From Setomelanomma holmii (taxonomy: Eukaryota > Ascomycota > Dothideomycetes > Pleosporales > Phaeosphaeriaceae), in contig ML978164.1 in NCBI GenBank assembly GCA_010015745.1, positions 378,445-442,444 on the forward strand: DNA of 64,000 bases, written 5' to 3'. Below the pieces are notes generated by a model. That model searched no databases, was not told where the DNA came from, and worked only from the letters and a program-made list of their open reading frames with translations. Made by a program: the position numbers and the translations under genes. Positions within the stretch are counted from its first letter, which is position 1. Each line of letters begins with the position of its first letter. This document shows positions 23,618-33,644 of this stretch, one piece after another.

Positions 23618-24054
23618 GCTTTATTCAGATGGTGAAGTGCATCACCACTCCGAAGGTTGGTACTCACTCCCCCACTGATGATACGCATAAGACTGACATG
23701 ACTTACAGATGATGCCCCATGACAGAGCGCCGCTCCAGCAGCCGTCCGCCCACCTCTTCTTCCCTCCATGTTCGCGGCGGGCGGCTGCGGCGCAGACTAC
23801 GTTCTGACTGAGCAACTCGATATGGGTCGTCTGAACCTGAACAACTTCCAGTATGCCCCGAACGGCTTCAACGGATACTTTCGAGGCTATAGTACCGGGC
23901 AAGAAGTTTGAAAACAAGAGCATGTGGGCGCGCGAGATCAAGATGCTATTGTCATCGGACTTCTTGCCTATGGCATGAGTTTTTGGAGAACATATGATTG
24001 ATGGCCTTGACGCCTTTCGTGCCCCCACGGGGCTTAACCCGCTGAGAGTTCGGC

Positions 24055-24258
24055 ATGAAGGACATCAAGGCCATCAAGAAAGGCGTCGAACAAGTCTGCG
24101 GCATCTATGGCTGCGTCGGCATGGAGAACGCCAAGGCAGTCAAGAAAGGCGTAGAACAAGTGTGCAACATGTATGGCTGCGCTGGTCTCGCTTGGGTCAT
24201 ATATGGCCTTCGATCATGTAATATCGCGGAGGGTGCTAGCGAGTGTCTCCTTGTTTGA
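24055..24258 (+). CDS. Short ORF with two tandem cysteine-containing repeats
   Basis: A 67-codon frame carries two 22-residue units back to back (24064-24129 and 24130-24195). Both contain the core K-A-x-K-K-G-V-E-Q-V-C-x-x-Y-G-C-x-G, and the DNA copies differ at several third codon positions. The first unit is preceded by FGMKD, which resembles the VGMEN before the second, so the repeat may begin further upstream in another exon; an AG acceptor lies just before (cgctgagag). No signal peptide is seen in this frame. The dibasic KK at each unit recalls precursors cut by Kex2-type proteases, but that is only an analogy. Confidence 0.4.
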   Translation: MKDIKAIKKGVEQVCGIYGCVGMENAKAVKKGVEQVCNMYGCAGLAWVIYGLRSCNIAEGASECLLV

Positions 24259-25558
24259 CGGCTGTCATCATTGATTTCCAATACTATTGAACTAAAACAT
24301 CCGCCCAGCATAATTGCACAAGTACAAACTCCAAATTCCGAATTGTAGAAGCAGCCACAAACCCTACCACAACACAGAATATAGACGATATCGATCGCAG
24401 CACTTTTGACTACTAACTGTTGAATCCACGTGCGCTGACCATCCCTGGGACCACTGTTGAACCATTTGGTATGCACTACATTTCAATGCATAGCCGTCTT
24501 CTAATCCCCGGTTCACCTGTGTAGCGACGGGCGCCTGCAAGACGAAGTAGAGCAAATGCCGTTGCTCGGTCAGTTGCGACTAGTGCATGGCTCCTCGCGA
24601 GTGTGATGTACGTCCTTGGTATGGTTTGCTCTGATCTTAGAGCGAAAGGGTATCTATTCGTCGTCAGTGTAGTTCAGAACATGTCAGTCAATTAGCTTAC
24701 CGTTTTCGGTTTTTCGAACTTGTAGAATCTGAATTCTTCAGCTTCCCGCAATCCTCTCCGCAATAAACGCCGTGAGTGCCTGCGTCCCAACGCCTAATCG
24801 TGCTGGTAGACTTCTTCAATGTCGGCCCTGCCATCAAGGTGGTTGATGCGTTCAATAGACAACGTACTGCGAAGGGCAGATCATGGGATATCGAGGGTGG
24901 GAAGGATGTCAGCGGTGCCGTCATGGATGGAGATTTCGGGCTGAAGCGGGTCAGTGCATCGAGCCAGAATCGAGCAGGAGCGCTTCTGGCGCTGGTCATC
25001 GCGATGAGTGCGGCTGTGGCGTTAACATAGACCAAATGAAGCAAATGTATCTCGTTCGCGATAAAAGTAGAACATGTTACCAAAATAAGCACTGAGCTAT
25101 CGAATGTTTATGGGGTTGAGATAGCTTAGAATGAACGGGAATATCAAAAATATCGATCAATCGAACCTATCTTCCAAGGTATGAGTCGAGTGATGCGCAG
25201 TTTCAACTGTCGCGTGATTTGAATTGAACGAGACGAAACTACTGTAAATGTTGTGCTTTGCTGCATTGACTCTGTCATCATGAAGCCCGACCAAGAGGCA
25301 GTCACATTGCTAACTCTCAACGGCAGAAAGCCATCGACACTTCGAATGATTCCTGGGGGCGTAAGAGCAGCGAGTCGAAAGATGAAGGCCTGGGCAGGGC
25401 TCGACTGTTGTGTCGCGTTGGCGTTGTCAAGTCGCGGTAGTCGAATTCGGGCGATGCGGAGTTCGCGGAGGTGCCAAGCATGTTTGCATCATTTGCAGCT
25501 TCCAAAAGTCCAGACGACAAGACCAAACCACGAACATATCTCAGCACACATCACCACA

Positions 25559-27295
25559 ATGGCACCTTCGAGAGCATACATACCATCAGCAGCGCTTCTG
25601 AGAGCACTATCACGACCTCTTCAGCAGCGATGTCCCTTCGCCCACCCTTCCTCCGTTCAATTCAATCGTGGCAAGCGCACACGAGCAGCCAAGATCGAGC
25701 AGCCAGAAAGCGGAAGCATGAACCCAAACAAGGCGGCGCAACTGTTGAAATCATCCGAGACACAATTGAAAGAACAAATATCAGATGACAAGTCCATGCA
25801 CCCACTCAGCGACCGTGACCTGGAAAAGGATGATATGCCGGTCATCAATTGGTACGAGCAAGATCTGGACAAGGGCACACCCAAGCGCCTCATCGAGCGT
25901 ATAGCTACGGCAGAGGATCGCAAGAAGGAGAAAGAGATGTACACGATGATTGAAGAGTCTGTGATGAACCCCGACTACGACGATGCGCACCTGAACCGAC
26001 GGCTTATCGACAGCCTCATCTCGAACCCCAATTTTGTAGACCTGACGCAGGAGCTGAAAGACATCAAAAGCGAAATCCACACTAAGGAAGAGTTGATGGC
26101 CCTCGAATTACAGGCAGCAAAGGACGCCGAGAAGGAAAGCAAGCAGCTCAATGCGAGTCTGAAGATGGCGACACACCAGGCGATGCAAGATCTCATCAAC
26201 GATCCAGAGGCAGTGGATGCGGGAGTCGAGTTGCAGGAGGTCCTCGACAAGATACCCGAGATTGAGGACATGGACAGTCCGGAGTTCCAAGCCGTGCTCG
26301 ACAGGGCCATAACCAAGCTAAATGACAGCCCAGCCTTTCAGAAGAAGATAGCTGCTGTAGTCGAGAAGGACACAGGTGCTGACATTGACAGGGAGTGGGA
26401 TGAATTAGAGCGCGAAGTCGAGGGCGCCATTAATGAAGACGAGTCGAGCGATGCAGACCTCGGCCCCGCTACAGTCGAGGACATTGGTGATGTAGATCAA
26501 TTGCTCACCCAAATGCGCGACGTCCTCAAATCTATAGGTGGGGACAGTCAGCTGGAAGCTGAGCTCGATGCTGTCCTCAGCGAAGACCCTACGGCAGAAC
26601 AAGAAGGCGACTTCGATCGTGAGATGGATCCTGACGAGCTTGCTGCAGAGTTGACGAAGTTGGCGCAGTCCAAGGCACCCGATGCAAAAGATGCAGAGTC
26701 AGAAGAAGACGTCCCTGCAGAGCTACAAGCGAGGGTCGATAAGATAATGGAGGATCCTAAGCTCATGCAGAAGCTGGTCTACATCCAACAGCTGATTGAG
26801 CAGTCCGAGCGCGCCAAGTCTGACCTTACAGCCATTGCCCACGAAGTCGCGCCTGATCCATATGTCGAGCTCGACGAAGGTCGCACAGCAACTTTGAAGC
26901 AGCGCATGCAGGCAGCGCGCGACGACTCCACCCACCTAGCTGCAATGAACGCCTTGCGCGTCAATCTTCTCCCGCCGTTCAACATCTCGCCCGCCCTCAA
27001 GTCCTTCAATCAGGCCATTCAGTTCGCGTACATTGGCGCCAACGACGACATCCGACGCATCCTGTGGCGCTCTTACCAGAAGGCGCGCACGCTTCCAACA
27101 TTTCTGCAAAACCTCAACGATGATGCTTGGGACATTCTGTACTATTCGCAGGCCGTGACATGGGGCTCGAATCAGAATCGGCAGGACCATCTGTGCACGC
27201 TTCTAGCGGATCTGAAGAGCTTGGGTAGGGATGGTCCTCCAACGCACCCGAATTCGTTGGTGAAGAGCGGCAATGGGGAACACCTGCAGGCTTGA
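25559..27295 (+). CDS. Acidic helical protein, probably mitochondrial
   Basis: The ATG at 25559 opens a 578-aa protein; the frame stays open upstream to 25253, but that part looks like untranslated leader. The N-terminus (MAPSRAYIPSAALLRALSRP followed by basic residues) is a mitochondrial presequence candidate. The body is strongly acidic and helical, with repeated patterns of the kind LISNPNFVDLTQELKDI and ELQARVDKIMEDPKLMQKLV. The C-terminal 100 residues are better ordered (ALKSFNQAIQFAYIGANDD, ILWRSYQKARTLPTFLQ, DAWDILYYSQAV) and resemble conserved fungal mitochondrial proteins, possibly of the Mtf2/gene-expression type. I am not sure of the family. The length and unbroken frame make the gene itself certain. 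Confidence 0.8.
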   Translation: MAPSRAYIPSAALLRALSRPLQQRCPFAHPSSVQFNRGKRTRAAKIEQPESGSMNPNKAAQLLKSSETQLKEQISDDKSMHPLSDRDLEKDDMPVINWYEQDLDKGTPKRLIERIATAEDRKKEKEMYTMIEESVMNPDYDDAHLNRRLIDSLISNPNFVDLTQELKDIKSEIHTKEELMALELQAAKDAEKESKQLNASLKMATHQAMQDLINDPEAVDAGVELQEVLDKIPEIEDMDSPEFQAVLDRAITKLNDSPAFQKKIAAVVEKDTGADIDREWDELEREVEGAINEDESSDADLGPATVEDIGDVDQLLTQMRDVLKSIGGDSQLEAELDAVLSEDPTAEQEGDFDREMDPDELAAELTKLAQSKAPDAKDAESEEDVPAELQARVDKIMEDPKLMQKLVYIQQLIEQSERAKSDLTAIAHEVAPDPYVELDEGRTATLKQRMQAARDDSTHLAAMNALRVNLLPPFNISPALKSFNQAIQFAYIGANDDIRRILWRSYQKARTLPTFLQNLNDDAWDILYYSQAVTWGSNQNRQDHLCTLLADLKSLGRDGPPTHPNSLVKSGNGEHLQA

Positions 27296-27514
27296 TCTTA
27301 TGACCATGTGTATAGCGACGTGTATGATCACTATGTGATACCCTTTTCCCATCTTAACTGCTGGAGAGCCCCACTCGCTCTGGTGGGTAATTCCTGGCGT
27401 CATCAAGACTTTGTCTACTTTCTATCTACTCCACTTCTCTCGTTTCTATCTCTCATCCTGTCTCTGTCTCAATCCATGCTCGTCAGTCTCATACTCGCGT
27501 CTACCGTGTCATCT

Positions 27515-28084
27515 CTACCTCAGCTCAACCTTCAATCTCCAGCGCCTTGACACCCCACTTCTCCCACATCTCCATCCCATCTTCCACTCCTCCCTCAACA
27601 AACAAAGCTCATCCCCCTCACATCCCTCCTTCCTCTCTCCACACAACGCCATCCAGTAAGTCATCGGCAATCCGTACTCCAAGTCCTTATACCACAGCGC
27701 ATTCTTCGGGCTCGCTTTCTTTCCATGCGTGATCTTCTTTAGTCCTAGCTCGTAGAAGCGCTCGCGATCCTCCTCGGTGTCTTGCGGCTTGGCCTCGAAG
27801 TGCTTGAGGCCGATTGTTCGGCGGGCCGAGGTCATGTTGATGACAATGAAGGGAACAGGATGCGAGGAGGGCTGGTTTGGTGGACTGAGCAGGAGGTTGA
27901 TGATCCGGGCGAGCTCGGCGGGCTTAACGTGGTGGTAGTCCAGGTGCTTTGCGCGGGCGGAGACGGGGGCTGAGCCGAAGCCGAAGGGGTAAGAGGAGGG
28001 TGTTGAGCTCGGCGTGCTTTGGAGGGTGTTGCCTTGGTTGGAATGCGACGGCGGTCCAGAAACTTGATGCGCCGGGTTCATTCT
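27515..28084 (-). CDS. Hypothetical protein (about 189 aa)
   Basis: The first ATG of the frame is at 28084; the frame is open up to about 28285 but begins there without an ATG, so an upstream exon is possible. The N-terminal part is Ser/Pro-rich. The rest is ordered: KHLDYHHVKPAELARIINLL, PFIVINMTSARRTIGLKHFE, DTEEDRERFYELGLKKITHG and LWYKDLEYGLPMTYWMALCG. I do not recognise the family. The tail is basic. No signal peptide or membrane segment is seen. Confidence 0.6.
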   Translation of the reverse strand, partial: RMNPAHQVSGPPSHSNQGNTLQSTPSSTPSSYPFGFGSAPVSARAKHLDYHHVKPAELARIINLLLSPPNQPSSHPVPFIVINMTSARRTIGLKHFEAKPQDTEEDRERFYELGLKKITHGKKASPKNALWYKDLEYGLPMTYWMALCGERKEGCEGDELCLLREEWKMGWRCGRSGVSRRWRLKVELR

Positions 28085-29383
28085 GCCTTGTCGCAAGGCG
28101 AGGAGGTGCTGGTGCGGCTGTGAGGGTGGTGATCTTAGTGGAGGTGACGGTTTGGGAGGCGCAATCACTCTGTGGGCCTCTTGCTCTTGCGGATCTGATG
28201 GCAATGGTCTTGAGCTTGCTGGTTGAGCGGTTGATTCTGCACGAAGGCTTTCTGCGAGTCTGAAAATGGTCTTTGGCGGGGTCACGGGGTAGGGTTTGTG
28301 TTGGGGAAGGAGCTGTCACTTGAGCTTGGGCTGCACACATTTTAGGACTGCCACAACAACACTACATGGTTCAAAACGCCACATCTTCGGAATTCTGGGG
28401 CTTCAGAAGATGCACGTTGCGAAGGCGATGAGCCTACAGGACTGTGCAATTGGTGAGGCACAATAGGGACAAGTTGCATCCCCGGAACACCAAGCAACAC
28501 TGAGCCGCTGCATCAGAACCTCACCATCTACACAGCAACGCAAGGAAGACAGCAGCGACCCAGACCCCTGTAAGCTCCCTCTCACTTCATTGGCTTGTCC
28601 GCGCACCCTGCCGCCCATTTTAAAAGCCAGACTGACGGCAACTTGTCTTCACAGTGAAGCATGGTCTCGTCGTAGCCGCGCTTCTCCTTGCCAGCCTGCC
28701 TTAAAAGTCTTCGCTCACCCCGCCAGCTTCATCTCCTCAACACCACGCTCCCACCACTTTTGTAAGGCAGTCTCTTCTACCTTTGAAGCCACAATCTGAC
28801 GTTGACGCCATCAGCCACAGACACGGATCCGCCAGGCTACACCATGTGTAGTTTAGGAGCTTCACGCTTAATTAGAAGTATCTGCCCTCCGCCTCAATCA
28901 CACGCACCCATTCCATGGTGGCGTGGAGGCGCGAGAGCCAGGCAGTACGCTAAGGGTGACTCGGCGGAGGTGATATGTAAGTCTTCAATCCTTCACGCTC
29001 GACAGCGTCAGCTAACACAGCTTCGAAAGGTCCTGCTCGTCTGGGTGATTGATTCACCTTACAGTTGAGCGCCCTCGGCCCCGCACCTACGTGCGCTGCA
29101 GGGTGTGAGGGCCCTGTTAAAGAACTCGAAGCCTTCTTGTAAGTCATGCTCCTGATTCTGTCACTTGACTTGTCACTGATATTTCATAGCTAGGCCTGGC
29201 GGCCACCCGGATCCACCTATCAAGTCTGTGACAGGCTTGCGCACCGCTAAATTGCACGGCGGTGTGGTCCCGCCGTATGACCGTCACGGTATGTATCCTT
29301 CCAATCGAGGACCACCGTGGCGGTTGTACATCCCGCCATATGATCCGGGTGGTCAGCCGTCCCACAAGAGACCGATCACAATG

Positions 29384-29469
29384 ACCTCAGAAATCATGTC
29401 TGTCGTCGCGGTGAGCTAGTCACTCCTTCGCCCATTATGCGACCGCGGCGGCAGCATGATTTCTGAGGT
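29384..29469. repeat. Long imperfect inverted repeat
   Basis: ACCTCAGAAATCATG (29384-29398) is the exact reverse complement of CATGATTTCTGAGGT (29455-29469). The pairing continues inward to 29412 and 29442 with a one-base bulge and mismatches that are C/T transitions (CTGTCGTCG against CTGCCGCCG). The arms are thus about 28 bp around a 29-nt loop. Confidence 0.85.
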
Positions 29470-29499
29470 AAGATGGGTACTGCCGCCGTAGTACTCGCC

Positions 29500-29737
29500 G
29501 GCCAGCCGACCAACTCTTGGAGCTCCACATCCAATGGCTGGAGTGGAACGACGAAATTACATCCATGTCCGGAATGGAGCTCCAATCCACATCCACATGT
29601 GTGGAGCTCTCTCTACAGCTTCATCATGGCCGCCGCCAGTTGCGCTTCCCGACATAGAACTGGTGGCGGCGCTTCCTTTCCTACGGAAAGGAAGCAAGGC
29701 AGGTGCTACATCCGTAGCCTCCGCCGGTCGGCTGGCC
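29500..29737. repeat. Outer inverted repeat with inner hairpins
   Basis: GGCCAGCCGACC (29500-29511) pairs with GGTCGGCTGGCC (29726-29737). Inside it, GAGCTCCACA near 29519-29528 pairs with TGTGGAGCTC near 29599-29608. GCCGCCGCCAGTT near 29629 pairs, with one mismatch, with AACTGGTGGCGGC near 29658-29670. GCTTCCTTTCC (29671-29681) pairs perfectly with GGAAAGGAAGC (29685-29695) across a 3-nt loop. Confidence 0.8.
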
Positions 29738-29938
29738 ACCCGGCAGACACGATGGTCCTTGCGGTCTGCTATCCTCAATCGCACTGGCTATATGAGCAGT
29801 ATCTGCTGCCTCCCCGAAGCAACTGCAGGGTCATCGTATCTGCCTGGAAGGAGGTGTTTGTTCCTCCGGAAATTTCGCCATCGGAACGGACGCCTCCATT
29901 CCACGCCGAGCAATGGCTTTGGCCATTGCAACTTTCAG

Positions 29939-29954
29939 CCCACCACGTGGTGGG
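29939..29954. repeat. 16-bp perfect palindrome with E-box core
   Basis: CCCACCACGTGGTGGG is self-complementary and centred on CACGTG, a bHLH-type binding core. A 7-bp stem (CAATGGC/GCCATTG) lies just upstream at about 29911-29929. It may be regulatory or simply part of the hairpin-rich block. Confidence 0.7.
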
Positions 29955-31260
29955 TTGAGGATTGTAGTTGTTATAGGACCAAAGGTGTCAGGTAGGACTG
30001 TACAGTCGCCTGTCCCCACTCTTGATCATACCTCAACTCAATTCCAACCTTCCATCAACATCCTTCGACATGTCTCACCACTCACCTTAGTCATCTGTCG
30101 GCAATGGCCCAATGTCCAGTCCCTTCGCTGGCACGGAAGCCACGCTGTGTTCGCCCGAGGCTTCTCGCAACACCTACCATCTGTGTCACGAGGCTGGCAT
30201 ATTGGCCATGATCAATGACACCATTCGCCGCCTGTGACTGGTTCTGGTGTCGTCATTCGACAACGTATTTCATGTAAGCCTTTCTCACGTGTCCCTACAG
30301 CATGACACTGACCATAATGCATATATAGTGGGCACTGCTTCATTGACGAAAGGTCATGGAGGTATGCATCATAGCAGTGTCGACACTCTACTTCTCATAT
30401 TTGGTCGATATCGCTTCCTTGTCAGAGCCTTGTTTGAAAGTTGTGAGTCTTCTCAAAATATATCGTGGACTTTGCTAATGACTCTACAGTATATGCTGCG
30501 AAAGGATGACAAGGCACATCGCCGCTGCCAAATACGACGGAGCTATTCAGCTCAAGCAATCCAAATAGTATTCAGCTTATGCCTGCCGTAGCCTTGCTAG
30601 GCAGGGTCAGAGCGGCGGTAATCGCCGACGCACACCTCGCGATGTGCTTCGAGCCACTATGCACTACGCTCGACAGCTCGCTGCGCCTGAAAGCCTCACG
30701 GAAGATGAGAAGCATCACATCGCATCCCTCTCGTGAATTTGATTAGAGACATCGCTGCGACGGTCCATACATGAACGTTTGTGCGCTCAACGACCTGATT
30801 CTCGAGATCTTCAAGCATTACACAATGGTCCCATGCACTCCACAAGCCTGGAACCGTCATTGATCAGAAGCGTGTCGCCATTCTCAACAGGATCGATTGC
30901 GTGGGCAACACTTGGTGTTTCTGTGGAGACAAGACATTCTACAGCATCAACGACTTCTGCTTCAAGAGCGTCTGTTGCCATCAACTTCCTCACCCCATGG
31001 ATGACCCCAGTCTCTTCCGCTCCGTCTCCTCAGCAGACTGAAGCCATCCTGTCGTGCCAGTCCTCTGGATCAGACATCCTCGCTACTGTAGGCCGGGATC
31101 AAATGTCCTCAGCTCAAGCTTTATCTGTACCGTAGGCACCGCGATCAGATTCCTGTCGACCTGCACTAAGAGGAGCTTGTCGACCGCTACAATCCCGACC
31201 CCAAGCAGTACAGCGTCGAAGAGTTTCTCAAGTCATAACAGCATATCATCCGCTATTACT

Positions 31261-31405
31261 ATGACGGTGTCGAGCCGCCCCAAGCGAATCTTCAAGGAGA
31301 GCGAGCAGCTCGTCACGGTGCTGGTCCAAGGCATCTCCGCCATGCCCCACCAGGACAACCGCCGGTACTTCACTGTCATTGGCCCATGCTTGACGGGCGA
31401 GGACG
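31261..31405 (+). pseudogene. UBC13: Fragment of ubiquitin-conjugating enzyme UBC13
   Basis: The frame from the ATG at 31261 reads RPKRIFKESEQLV, then GISAMPHQDNRRYFTV and IGP. This follows the first 40-odd residues of UBC13 (the E2 for Lys63-linked chains) closely enough to be recognised. After about 31405 the similarity stops, well before the active-site cysteine region, so the piece cannot encode a functional enzyme. It includes the start codon, so the copied piece took in the 5' end of the donor gene. Confidence 0.7.
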
Positions 31406-31510
31406 ACATAGATCATCTTTGCCTAGTCCAGCCATGCTTGGGGCGAGTCAGACCAGCATTGTTTCGTCATCGACTCGATGTGGTTTCTAAAAGGGACTTA
31501 AAGTCCTAGG

Positions 31511-31562
31511 AAGGACGGCTCCTTCCGCGACGCTATCGAACGATTCACCAACTTTGCGCAAG
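31511..31562 (+). repeat. Duplicate of 31791-31842
   Basis: A 52-bp stretch (AAGGACGGCTCCTTCCGCGA at its start) recurs 280 bp downstream at 31791-31842. The differences are few and mainly transitions. Both copies read G-x-F-R-D-A-I-E-R-x-T-N-F-A-Q in one frame, so a piece of the exonuclease-domain fragment is present twice. Confidence 0.8.
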
Positions 31563-31631
31563 CACGATGCCTGTCAAATCTGCATCAAAAGTGGTAAAGT
31601 GGTTGCACAAAGTTTGCGGGGTCTGGCAGGC

Positions 31632-31860
31632 ATGGCCTCGCAGCCCAATCCGAGCCCTGCCGCACCGAATCTCGACCGGTATATAGTGATCCACGTAGCC
31701 GCGACGTGTGACGAGCATGGAGTCTATGTTTCAAAAGACTCGGCGGAGGTGATTGAGCTGGAATGGATTCTACTGGACACAAAGTCTCGCAAGGGCGGCG
31801 CCTTCCGCGACGCCATCGAACGACTCACCAACTTTGCGCAACAGCACATTATTGCTGCGC
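31632..31860 (+). pseudogene. Fragment of an exonuclease-domain (3'-5', ERI1-like) protein
   Basis: From the ATG at 31632 the frame reads LDRYIVIHVAATCDEHGVYV, then SKDSAEVIELEWILLDTKS, then FRDAIERLTNFAQQH. The pattern of a beta-strand with an acidic residue followed by E-x-I-E-L-x-W-I-L-L-D is that of the first exonuclease motif (DEDDh type) as found in fungal exonuclease/RRM/zinc-finger proteins. The middle of the domain is missing between LLDTKS and FRDAI, and the frame ends at 31892 without the remaining motifs. The usual catalytic D-x-E is not intact. The assignment to this exact family is from memory and less sure than the DHH1 and S12 pieces. Confidence 0.5.
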
Positions 31861-31920
31861 CCGTCGCGAGATTGACCAGGTCGAAGAGATGACTGCATCC
31901 ATATCATCCTGCCGATCGAC

Positions 31921-32063
31921 GACCTCGTACCCAAGACCGTGTACTGCGCCTTACGGTATTTGAACAAGGTGAAGACGCTCATGCCGATCCCTGAGGTCAA
32001 GCTATACATCTACCAGTTCTTCCGTTTGCTCGCATACACTCACTCGCAAGGCTTCTGCCACAA
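31921..32063 (+). pseudogene. Fragment of GSK3-type protein kinase
   Basis: One frame reads LVPKTVYCALRYLNKVKTLM followed by PIPEVKLYIYQFFRLLAYTH and SQGFCHKG. This is the alpha-helical C-lobe segment of glycogen synthase kinase 3 just before the catalytic loop. In a working kinase the last residues would be C-H-R-D; here they are C-H-K-G and the similarity then ends. Neither the ATP-binding lobe nor the rest of the C-lobe is present. Confidence 0.75.
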
Positions 32064-32180
32064 GGGCAAGGCCTTCCCGCGCCGTTGCAGCATGCCGTTC
32101 TTTAAGAACTTCCTCAAGTCAAGCTTTCAGAGCTCCACATCCACACGTGGTTCCTCAACGACGAGCAGACAGCATTGGCT

Positions 32181-32240
32181 GTCTTCAAGGAGGCTGACGT
32201 CAAGGAGGCTGTCGTCAAGGAGACTGTCGTCAAGGAGGCT
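32181..32240 (+). repeat. 15-bp tandem repeat, four copies
   Basis: Four adjacent 15-bp units of the form G-x-C-x-T-C-A-A-G-G-A-G-(G/A)-C-T, reading VFKEA DVKEA VVKET VVKEA in one frame. Units 2-4 are almost identical. The source protein is not recognised. Confidence 0.85.
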
Positions 32241-33120
32241 CCCTTCGGAGTTCGCGCCCGCAAGGTCATCGGCCCTCCAGCGCTGTTTGCTTGTCGACTG
32301 AGCTGACAAGGAAGCCCTACCCGGTGCGCGCGAAGAGCTGAACCTTCTTGTAGAGATCCAGGGTCGTCCTTGGATTGGCTTCCGTTCCGTCAAGGCTGCT
32401 GAGATCTCTTACGCCACTGTTCAGGGTCGTGAGGCTCTCGTCCAGAGTTCCGTAACTCCTCCGTCGTGCAAGAGACTCCCTTCTAACGTCCTCGTCTCTT
32501 CCTCAGGGCATGACCTCTCCACAGACACTCCTTGCTGCCAACACTGGCCAAAACGGCCAGCACCGGCAACTCTCGGTAATCCAATGTCGAAAACTCCGCA
32601 AGATGCGCAATCCCGTTGCGTACATGACGTGTAGGACCGCGAAACAGCGATGGCTGAACAATCCGGACGACTGAGCCCGATACTTCGAGACAACTGAGCT
32701 AGGCGATGGAAAGCGTCTACGCATGGTCTCGGGGAGGACGCAAGACCCCTTCCCGGAAGCGATCTTGCTGACCCGGGACTTCGAGACGTGAACCCGAGCT
32801 ACTGGGCAAGCAGTGTCTTCAACAAAAAGGATGTTGGTGCCTCACCAGCCCGCTTCACAAAGTGGCACAGTTGCTTCACCAGCACTGAAGCAACCCTTCT
32901 TCTCACGCGAGAAGATCCATCCTGCAAACCAGCATAACAAGGTCATCTGCAAGCGTATCGATCTCATCTCTTGCTCTCGATCCTGTTTACGGAAACACCT
33001 CCAACGTAAGTCGTCTGCTCGCCCTTCCTTTCTCGTACTGACCATTCGGCAGAGGAGCTACGACTGGGCTACAATCGATGCTGCTGCCTTCTCCGTTGAC
33101 CGCTACGTCCTTCCCAACCG

Positions 33121-33580
33121 TGGTCTACATGATCGCAGTGACGTCTGCACCACAACCATGCTCCGCAACATCCCTAACAAGATGGACTGGGAATGTCACC
33201 CAACCCCTGCTCTTGACGCTCCAGTAACGGATTACTTCCAGCTTCAACTGAAGGCCATCGTCGATGCCGCCTGCTTCGGGTCGTACGACTTCGTCTAGCT
33301 CTGCATCGACTTCAAGTCCGCCTGCAATGTCGGCTGCCCCTTCGTCAACTTCCACAATGTTTGTGGTACCGGCTTGGTCACTATAACCAATTGCGTCCTC
33401 CCCCACCAGCCGAGCTTCATAGCGCAAGCCATATTGGCTGGCAGGACTTCAAGTCCGCCTGCAACGTCGGTTATGCCTTCATCAACTTCCACAACGTTCA
33501 TAGCATCGAGCTGGTGACTATCACTATCAACACCCTCCCCCACCAGCCGGCTTCACAGCGCCAGCCATCCTGGCTGGGAG
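33121..33580 (+). pseudogene. Fragment of a Mei2-type RNA-binding protein with tandem duplication
   Basis: CTTTMLRNIPNKMDW near 33148 is the start of the C-terminal Mei2 RRM (T-x-x-M-L-R-N-I-P-N-K). FGSYDFV, a TAG stop and LCIDFKSACNVG follow at 33280-33330. The core N-V-G-Y-A-F-I-N-F occurs a second time at 33460-33490 because the segment 33308-33443 is repeated at 33444-33580 (about 136 bp, boundaries at GGCTGG-AG/GACTT). The insertion within the RRM, the stop and the duplication make it non-functional. Mei2 proteins control meiotic RNA in yeasts and cell differentiation in other eukaryotes. Confidence 0.7.
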
Positions 33581-33644
33581 GACTTTCGAGGAGCCAGCAA
33601 CATCCCTGGGATGCCCCACGACACAATCAAAGCACACGCTTGAC

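Larger units (their letters stand above)
22772..25558. other. Gene-poor stretch around the repeat peptide
   Basis: Apart from the hairpins at about 23.4-23.6 kb and the repeat ORF at 24055-24258, I see no supported gene. A minus-strand frame near 25092-24697 and a plus-strand frame at 24776-25030 overlap each other and show no domain. Splice-like signals occur (for example GTAAGT near 23116 and an AG near 23176) but lead to no recognisable product. Confidence 0.4.

Noticed and set aside
27924..28340. 138-codon minus-strand ORF overlapping the 28084-27515 gene
   Set aside because: Different frame, very biased composition (Pro/Arg/Thr) and no domain; probably a shadow of the Ser/Pro-rich N-terminal region.
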